DNA of 64,000 nt from DATJPR01 sp963811705 (GTDB taxonomy: Bacteria > Bacteroidota > Ignavibacteria > UBA10030 > UBA6906). The position numbers and the translations under genes are program-made. Below the pieces are notes generated by a model. The model saw nothing but the letters and a program-made list of their open reading frames with translations, ran no database searches and was not told where the DNA came from. Shown in pieces: positions 59,276-64,000 of this stretch (the first letter of the stretch is position 1; the number at the start of each line of letters is the position of its first letter). The stretch is taken from assembly GCA_963811705.1 (NCBI GenBank), contig CAWESL010000003.1:434001-498000 (forward strand), read 5' to 3'.

Positions 59276-60472
59276 TCACGTCCCGCGGAAGAGCGTGCCT
59301 TCCCGGTCGAACACCTTCGCACAACCGAACAGGCTCAACCCCGCCAGAACGATCGATGAAAGATAGACTTCTCCCAGAAGGAGCGGCGTGGCGGTATCCG
59401 AAATGATCGCTTTCGTCGCGAGGGAGACGTTCAGGATCGGCACCAGCGCGGTCGTCCAATCGAGCGTCACCCCGGGCATCAGTCCCACGAACGCCGGAAC
59501 AATGACGACAATCATGGCCGGGCTGATGATGCTCTGTGCCTCTTTGTACGACTTTGCCATGATCGAGAGCGAAAGCAGGACACCTGCGAAGAAAATCGTC
59601 AGCGGGAGCAGGAGCGAAAGAAGCAGCAGCGCCGACCGGAGCTGGAGAATCTCCATGACCGTTCTCATCAACTCGGGCGGTATTTCCTTGATCTGAATGA
59701 TGCCGAGGTACATGCCGAAGAGCGCAACCACTGCCGTGGTGATCCCTGTCAGGATGACCACGCCGAACTTCCCGAGAAGAATTTCCAGCCTGCTCGCCGG
59801 CGACGTCAGCAGGGTTTCCAGCGTCCCCCGTTCCTTCTCTCCCGCGGCAAGATCGATTGCGGGGTACATGCTTCCCATGAAACAGAAGATGATGAAGAGA
59901 TACGGGAGAAACCCACCGATGACTTCCGCAAGTCTTTCCTTCGCCGACGCAAGATTCACCTCGTGCACCTCAACGGGCTCGATCAATCGGGCGTCAATAT
60001 GGAGTTTCTGGAGGCGCCGGGCCCTGAGCGTGTCGTCGTACGCCGTCAGGATTTGCCGTGCCCGGCTCGTTTCAATGTCACGCTGTTCCGTCGATTTGAA
60101 ATACATCGACACATCGCCCCGTCCGAGACTGTCCACCATGCGGTCGAAGTCCGGCGCAAACGAGAAGTAGGCGTCCAGACTGTCTTGTTCGAACCTCGCC
60201 CTTGCACTGTCCAGCGTGAGACCTTCGAGGACCCTGACCCGGGGATCGTTCCAAAGGATCTTTTGAAACTCCCCTGCATTGCCGTAGGTCAGCAGACCAA
60301 CCGTGAGGACCTTCCCCTTCGCCTTCTGAATCTGCGAAAGCATGATCCTCGACGAGATGCCGATCAGGAGCGGGAACAAAAGAAGCGGGATAATGATCAT
60401 GCTCGCCAGCGTCCGACGATCGCGCAGGGTGTCCTTCAGTTCTTTCTTGAAAATCACGAGGATGGTTTTCAT
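59276..60472 (-). CDS. ABC transporter permease, NatB type
   Basis: A 398-residue membrane component. The N-terminus (VIFKKELKDTLRDRRTLASMIIIPLLLFPLLIG) with the KELKD-RDRRT pattern is typical of NatB. A long extracytoplasmic segment of about 130 residues follows, then five to six helices, including LFIIFCFMGSMYPAIDLAAGEKERGTLETLLTSP, a conserved NatB/ABC-2 motif. Its start overlaps the ATPase stop by 4 nt. NatAB exports sodium in Bacillus, but relatives export other substrates, so I leave it unnamed. Confidence 0.87.
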   Translation of the reverse strand: MKTILVIFKKELKDTLRDRRTLASMIIIPLLLFPLLIGISSRIMLSQIQKAKGKVLTVGLLTYGNAGEFQKILWNDPRVRVLEGLTLDSARARFEQDSLDAYFSFAPDFDRMVDSLGRGDVSMYFKSTEQRDIETSRARQILTAYDDTLRARRLQKLHIDARLIEPVEVHEVNLASAKERLAEVIGGFLPYLFIIFCFMGSMYPAIDLAAGEKERGTLETLLTSPASRLEILLGKFGVVILTGITTAVVALFGMYLGIIQIKEIPPELMRTVMEILQLRSALLLLSLLLPLTIFFAGVLLSLSIMAKSYKEAQSIISPAMIVVIVPAFVGLMPGVTLDWTTALVPILNVSLATKAIISDTATPLLLGEVYLSSIVLAGLSLFGCAKVFDREGTLFRGT

Positions 60473-61239
60473 TGCGCGGTCTCCTGGACAAGTCGGATGA
60501 ATTCCTCCTCCAGCGACGCCCCCTGCATCGTGCTGCGGAATGCTTCGTACGTCCCCGAGTAGCAGAGCTTTCCGTTATGGATGATCGCAAGATCGTCGCT
60601 CAGCAGGCTCACCTCCCCCATCACATGCGTCGAAAACAACACCGTCTTCCCCTGCGCCCGGCAGGAGCGAATGAGGTCGAGAATATGCCGCGCCGTAATG
60701 ACATCCAGACCGACCGTGGGTTCGTCAAAGATGATCACCTCCGGATCGTGGATCATCGTGCGGGCGATGGAGACCTTCTGCCGCATTCCCGTTGAAAGCT
60801 TGCCGATTCTCCGTTGCGCGAATTCATCGATCCCCAAAAGCGCGAACAACTCGTCGCGGCGCTTCTTGAAGGTGCCGGGTTCGACACTGTGCAGATCCGC
60901 ATAGTATCGCACGACTTCGTCGGGCGTCAGGCGCTCGTAAAGGCGCGTGGTGCCCGTCAGGAATCCGATTTTTCTGCGAACCTCTTGCGCCTGGTCGACC
61001 ACATCGTCGCCGCAGACGGTAATCGAGCCGGACGTCGGTTTGAGCAGCGTCGCGATCATCCGCAGCGTCGTGGTCTTGCCTGCCCCGTTCGGCCCCAGGA
61101 GGGAGAAGACCCGCCCAGGCTTGCACGTAAAACTGATTCCGGCCACGGCCTCGACCGGGGAGCGATTCCCCGACGGATTCTCTTTCCGCTGCTGCCGATC
61201 GCGCGGAAAGGTTTTCCAAAGATCTGAGACGACAATCAT
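60469..61239 (-). CDS. ABC transporter ATP-binding protein, NatA type
   Basis: A 256-residue ATPase. Walker A SLLGPNGAGKTTTLRM, the signature RIGKLSTGMRQKVSIARTM (STGM instead of SGGQ, as in NatA) and Walker B EVIIFDEPTVGLDVITAR are followed by the H-loop LFSTHVMGEVSLLSDD. A basic insert near residue 15 (PRDRQQRKENPSGN) is unusual. Coupled with the permease by ATGA overlap. It is the first gene of its transcript or follows the small frame upstream. Confidence 0.9.
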   Translation of the reverse strand: MIVVSDLWKTFPRDRQQRKENPSGNRSPVEAVAGISFTCKPGRVFSLLGPNGAGKTTTLRMIATLLKPTSGSITVCGDDVVDQAQEVRRKIGFLTGTTRLYERLTPDEVVRYYADLHSVEPGTFKKRRDELFALLGIDEFAQRRIGKLSTGMRQKVSIARTMIHDPEVIIFDEPTVGLDVITARHILDLIRSCRAQGKTVLFSTHVMGEVSLLSDDLAIIHNGKLCYSGTYEAFRSTMQGASLEEEFIRLVQETAQ

Positions 61240-61287
61240 CGTAGAGTTCTCCGGAAGTGAAATGAGAACATGAGCGAACGGTGCCGG

Positions 61288-61500
61288 TCAGCGTTCAATG
61301 ACAGAAGCGTGATCCCTTCCGACGACCAGCGATATCGGGAGGCCGATGCAAAGCACAGGCGTGGCGGTGACGACAGCGTAGACGATCCCGGGCACCATGA
61401 AATGCCGGCGAAGGATTGGGAACCTCCCGTTCATCCACCTTCCGCCCGATAATGCCGCAGGTGCGAGCGCGGCAGTCGTGAGATCAAGCGTCCCTGCCAT
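61288..61500 (-). CDS. Doubtful small membrane protein or gene remnant
   Basis: A 70-residue frame, MAGTLDLTTAALAPAALSGG and so on, with one convincing hydrophobic stretch (VPGIVYAVVTATPVLCIGLPISLVV) and no recognised domain. It lies 18 nt after the neighbouring NAD(P)-binding gene. It may be a real small protein, the tail of a decayed membrane protein or a chance frame in the 279-bp gap between 61240 and 61518. Confidence 0.3.
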   Translation of the reverse strand: MAGTLDLTTAALAPAALSGGRWMNGRFPILRRHFMVPGIVYAVVTATPVLCIGLPISLVVGRDHASVIER

Positions 61501-61518
61501 CAGTGCGGCTCATCCCCG

Positions 61519-62181
61519 TCACCCCTTTCCCCTGCGGGCGATGTCCGGGTTTTCGAGATAGGGCGTGTCATTTCCCATAAGGGCAACGGCGATCATCGCG
61601 CGCCCGATCGCTTCGAGAGTACAGACAAATTTCGGAAAAATTTTGCTCCACAGAGGATACCCCCAGCCGATCACCTTCGAAATGACATAGGCGTTTTTGA
61701 GTCCGGCGATCGGCTTGATAAACCCCGGTCTGAACAGATACACCGCTTTGAAAGGCATGGCACGGAGATCGTTTTCCGTCTTCCCCTTCACGCGCGCCCA
61801 CATGAGTCTTCCCTTCTCCGTGCTGTCTGTCCCTGCACCCGAGACATAGCAGAAGGTCATGTCAGGATTTTGCTTCACGAGCGTCTGTGCAGCGGCGAGC
61901 GTCAGATCATGCGTTACCCGTCGGTATTCCTCCTCTTGCATTCCTATCGATGAAACGCCGAGACAGAAGAAGCACGCGTTGTACCCGGCGCACTGGTGTT
62001 CGATCGCATTGAAATTGTAGAAGTCGGTGTGTACGATTTCTGTCATCCTGGGATGCACCACTCCGCATGACCTCCTCCCGATGACAAGAACGGACTCGAC
62101 ATCAGGGTGATGAAGGGCGACGTGGAGAACCCCTTCGCCCACCATTCCTGTCGCACCAAAGAGAATCGCTCTGATCTTCAT
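61519..62181 (-). CDS. NAD(P)-binding Rossmann protein, atypical SDR
   Basis: A 220-residue protein with the dinucleotide motif AILFGATGMVGEGVLHVAL at the N-terminus, ACFFCLGVSSIGMQEEEYRRV and FCYVSGAGTDSTEKGRLMWARVKGKTENDL with a YxxxK-like position replaced. The C-terminal half has VYLFRPGFIKPI. It resembles epimerase-like/HTATIP2-type short-chain dehydrogenases of uncertain substrate. It follows a hypothetical membrane protein by 64 nt. Confidence 0.8.
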   Translation of the reverse strand: MKIRAILFGATGMVGEGVLHVALHHPDVESVLVIGRRSCGVVHPRMTEIVHTDFYNFNAIEHQCAGYNACFFCLGVSSIGMQEEEYRRVTHDLTLAAAQTLVKQNPDMTFCYVSGAGTDSTEKGRLMWARVKGKTENDLRAMPFKAVYLFRPGFIKPIAGLKNAYVISKVIGWGYPLWSKIFPKFVCTLEAIGRAMIAVALMGNDTPYLENPDIARRGKG

Positions 62182-62245
62182 ATCCCACCATCCATTTCCC
62201 GGTTGCCATGGCTCTCTGTTCCGCGTCGGGCGGTCCCCGGCCGGT

Positions 62246-62947
62246 TCATTGCTGGGTGTTCTTTTCCTCGAGACTGCGGCCGAACCGGAATTCCATCATG
62301 ATCAGTATCATCAGAATGCCGATGAGGAGATTCCACAACGTCCCCGCGATAATGCCTGCAGGGGTCAACACCCAGCCGGGGATCACTGGCAGAAGTCCCG
62401 CCGAAACCACGCTGACAAGACAGTTCGCCCACAGAAGAGTCTTGATCACTCCCTGTCGGCCGTGCGCGTCGAACAACGGCGTGACAAATGCTGTCGCAAT
62501 TCCGAGAATGCCGTAGCCGTACAATTCGAGCGCCCACCCGAGCGACCGTGGATTCGCCATCGTAAAAACGCCGACCATCGGGTCGACGGTAGAGAGCCAT
62601 TGCGGGACAAAGGTGGTCTGGAGGACGTAGTTCAGAAAGACCAGCGAAGCGAAGATTCCCGTCAGCGTCACCGCAGTCACTTCAAGCGGCCGGAGCGGTT
62701 CGCGCCCGGTTCCATTGAGGGCCGACATCAGAAGAACGAACCCCCCGACAATCAGGAACCCGAACAGGTACGGGAGGGATTGAAGCCATGAGTAATGGCG
62801 GGCGTAGGTCCCGACGTCCTGCCAGGCCGGTTGGGGTGCGAAAACGTCGACGAGCCCGACAGCGACAGGTCCCGAGAGAACGATGCCGCTCAGGATGATC
62901 GCAGCAGAAGCTGAGATATAGAGCGCCTTGCTATGGGAAACCAACAT
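62246..62947 (-). CDS. Six-helix membrane protein of unknown function
   Basis: A 233-residue protein with about six transmembrane helices: ALYISASAAIILSGIVLSGPV, YLFGFLIVGGFVLLMSAL, VTAVTLTGIFASLVFLNYVL, LYGYGILGIATAFVTPLF, WANCLVSVVSAGLLPVIPGW and LWNLLIGILMILIMMEF. I recognise no catalytic motif. The neighbouring NAD(P)-binding gene is downstream and likely co-transcribed. The C-terminus is short and charged (RFGRSLEEKNTQQ). Confidence 0.75.
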   Translation of the reverse strand: MLVSHSKALYISASAAIILSGIVLSGPVAVGLVDVFAPQPAWQDVGTYARHYSWLQSLPYLFGFLIVGGFVLLMSALNGTGREPLRPLEVTAVTLTGIFASLVFLNYVLQTTFVPQWLSTVDPMVGVFTMANPRSLGWALELYGYGILGIATAFVTPLFDAHGRQGVIKTLLWANCLVSVVSAGLLPVIPGWVLTPAGIIAGTLWNLLIGILMILIMMEFRFGRSLEEKNTQQ

Positions 62948-62989
62948 ATGGTCCTCACCCTTCGTTCGATGGAGACAGAAATCCCCGGC

Positions 62990-64000
62990 TCATTTTCGTC
63001 GGGGATAATCAAAGGTATACGCGCCTGAGCCGAGGCTGACGGTTCGGCCGCCATCGGGCAACACGACTTCCGCGCTGGTGTTGGGCGGGATCGTGATCGC
63101 GACATGCATCGCCCCGGCAACCACCCGCCACGACGACGCGATGGTCCCGTACATGGTCTTCAACCCGACAGATACGTTCGTGAAGTCTCCGCCGGGGAGC
63201 GGCGCGATGCGAAAGTGTCGATAGCCCGGAGAAGCAGGATCGATCTGAATTCCACCGGGAGTCCGGTACAGCCATTCGCCGATCGCCCCGTACGCATAGT
63301 GATTGAAGGAATTCATTTCAGGATTCTGAAAACTCCCATCCGGACGTATCCCATCCCACCGTTCCCAGATGGTCGTGGCACCTCGCGTCACCGGATAGAG
63401 CCAGGAGGGATACGTCTTCTGCAAGAGCAATGTGTAAGCGAGGTCGGCGTGTCCAAATCGGGTGAGCACCTGACACAAGTGCGGGGTGCCGAGAAAGCCC
63501 GTGGTCAGATGGTCACCGTACTCGTGGATGTTTTCGACGAGTCTACGCACCGCCTGATCGCGCAGCTCGGGGGGAAGCAAATCGAAATCGAGGGCAAGCA
63601 CATACGCCGTTTGCGTTCCGGAGACAAGATGGCCTCCAGGAGTAAGATACTCCTTCTGGAATGCGGAGCGGACCTCATCGAACAGTCGTGCGTACTTGCG
63701 TTCGTCCGCGGTATTCCCAAGAACCTTCGCGGCTTCGGCCAGGATCTCCGTCGAATGCGCAAAGTACGCCTGGGCGATGAGGTACTTGTCCGTCACTGCG
63801 GACCTTCCATCATTGTCGTCGCGGGGACGATAGAATAACCAGTCGCCGAAGTGTGAACCGGTATTCCAGAGGAAGTGCTCGCTCTTCCCTTCCATGTACC
63901 CGACCCATGCCTTCATGCTCGGGTACTGCTGTTCGAGGAGGCGCGTATCGCCGTAAGCAAGGTACATGTTCCAGGGGATCACCGTGGAGGCATCCGACCA
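62990..64000 (-). CDS. Alpha-L-rhamnosidase, GH78, C-terminal part
   Basis: Only the C-terminal 336 residues are inside the window; the gene continues past the right edge. The sequence reads WSDASTVIPWNMYLAYGDTRLL (the (alpha/alpha)6 barrel region of GH78), then GSHFGDWL, TAYVLALDFDLLP, TTGFLGTPHLCQVL, TTIWERWDG with the conserved barrel Glu, MNSFNHYAYGAIGEWLYR and a C-terminal beta domain ending TFDYPRRK. It would release terminal rhamnose from plant or bacterial glycans. The signal peptide, if any, is outside the window. Confidence 0.9.
   Translation of the reverse strand, partial: WSDASTVIPWNMYLAYGDTRLLEQQYPSMKAWVGYMEGKSEHFLWNTGSHFGDWLFYRPRDDNDGRSAVTDKYLIAQAYFAHSTEILAEAAKVLGNTADERKYARLFDEVRSAFQKEYLTPGGHLVSGTQTAYVLALDFDLLPPELRDQAVRRLVENIHEYGDHLTTGFLGTPHLCQVLTRFGHADLAYTLLLQKTYPSWLYPVTRGATTIWERWDGIRPDGSFQNPEMNSFNHYAYGAIGEWLYRTPGGIQIDPASPGYRHFRIAPLPGGDFTNVSVGLKTMYGTIASSWRVVAGAMHVAITIPPNTSAEVVLPDGGRTVSLGSGAYTFDYPRRK

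Overview
The window is a GC-rich bacterial chromosome segment carrying almost only housekeeping genes. Secreted proteins end in QNYPNPFNPTT-type type IX secretion (T9SS) sorting domains. Complex I is encoded by an 11-gene nuo operon without nuoEFG. The promoters I can read are TTGACA/TATAAT-like instead of the TTTG/TAnnTTTG type of classical Bacteroidia. Together these suggest the wider Bacteroidota/Chlorobi group, most likely Ignavibacteria or a neighbour such as Kapabacteria. That placement is inference; no rRNA is present.

Layout. 1-2.0 kb: guaB (runs off the left edge) and a glutaryl-CoA dehydrogenase. 2.1-4.6 kb: a signalling group with a sigma-54 response regulator, a single-domain receiver and a divergent receiver-DHp protein that looks leaderless. 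4.8-13.2 kb: a plus-strand nucleic-acid-maintenance run (Nif3-like, zinc-ribbon protein, RNase HI, RNase P RNA, recJ, yebC, ruvC, ruvA, ruvB, 3-methyladenine glycosylase). 13.2-20.5 kb: minus-strand secreted proteins, with two M30-like metallopeptidase paralogues (one frameshifted), a cohesin-like lipoprotein, a small exported protein and a third T9SS cargo. 20.6-31.5 kb: uvrA, a DUF58 protein, a TPR lipoprotein, rsmB, clpB, a small membrane protein and dnaK. 31.9-33.5 kb: birA and coaX on the plus strand. 33.5-44.1 kb: nuoABCDHIJKLMN. 44.5-49.3 kb: an ABC exporter, a membrane-anchored M28 peptidase and a cobalamin adenosyltransferase. 49.4-53.4 kb: an MFS transporter and polA. 53.6-54.9 kb: LiaF-like and double-PspC membrane proteins. 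55.1-59.1 kb: rplM-rpsI-rpsB-tsf-pyrH-frr. 59.3-64 kb: a NatAB-like ABC exporter, a small doubtful reading frame, an NAD(P)-binding protein, a membrane protein and the end of a GH78 alpha-L-rhamnosidase.

The most unusual content is in two themes. First, short heptamer/octamer-period repeats are scattered between genes. An inverted pair of one family sits inside the P12 helix of RNase P RNA, and another family appears to have become coding sequence inside two T9SS sorting domains. Second, neighbouring genes encode a cohesin-like lipoprotein and a secreted metallopeptidase with a dockerin-like segment. The two peptidase paralogues share a 741-bp tract with a single mismatch, which looks like recent gene conversion.

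I saw no tRNA, rRNA, CRISPR array, insertion sequence or prophage.
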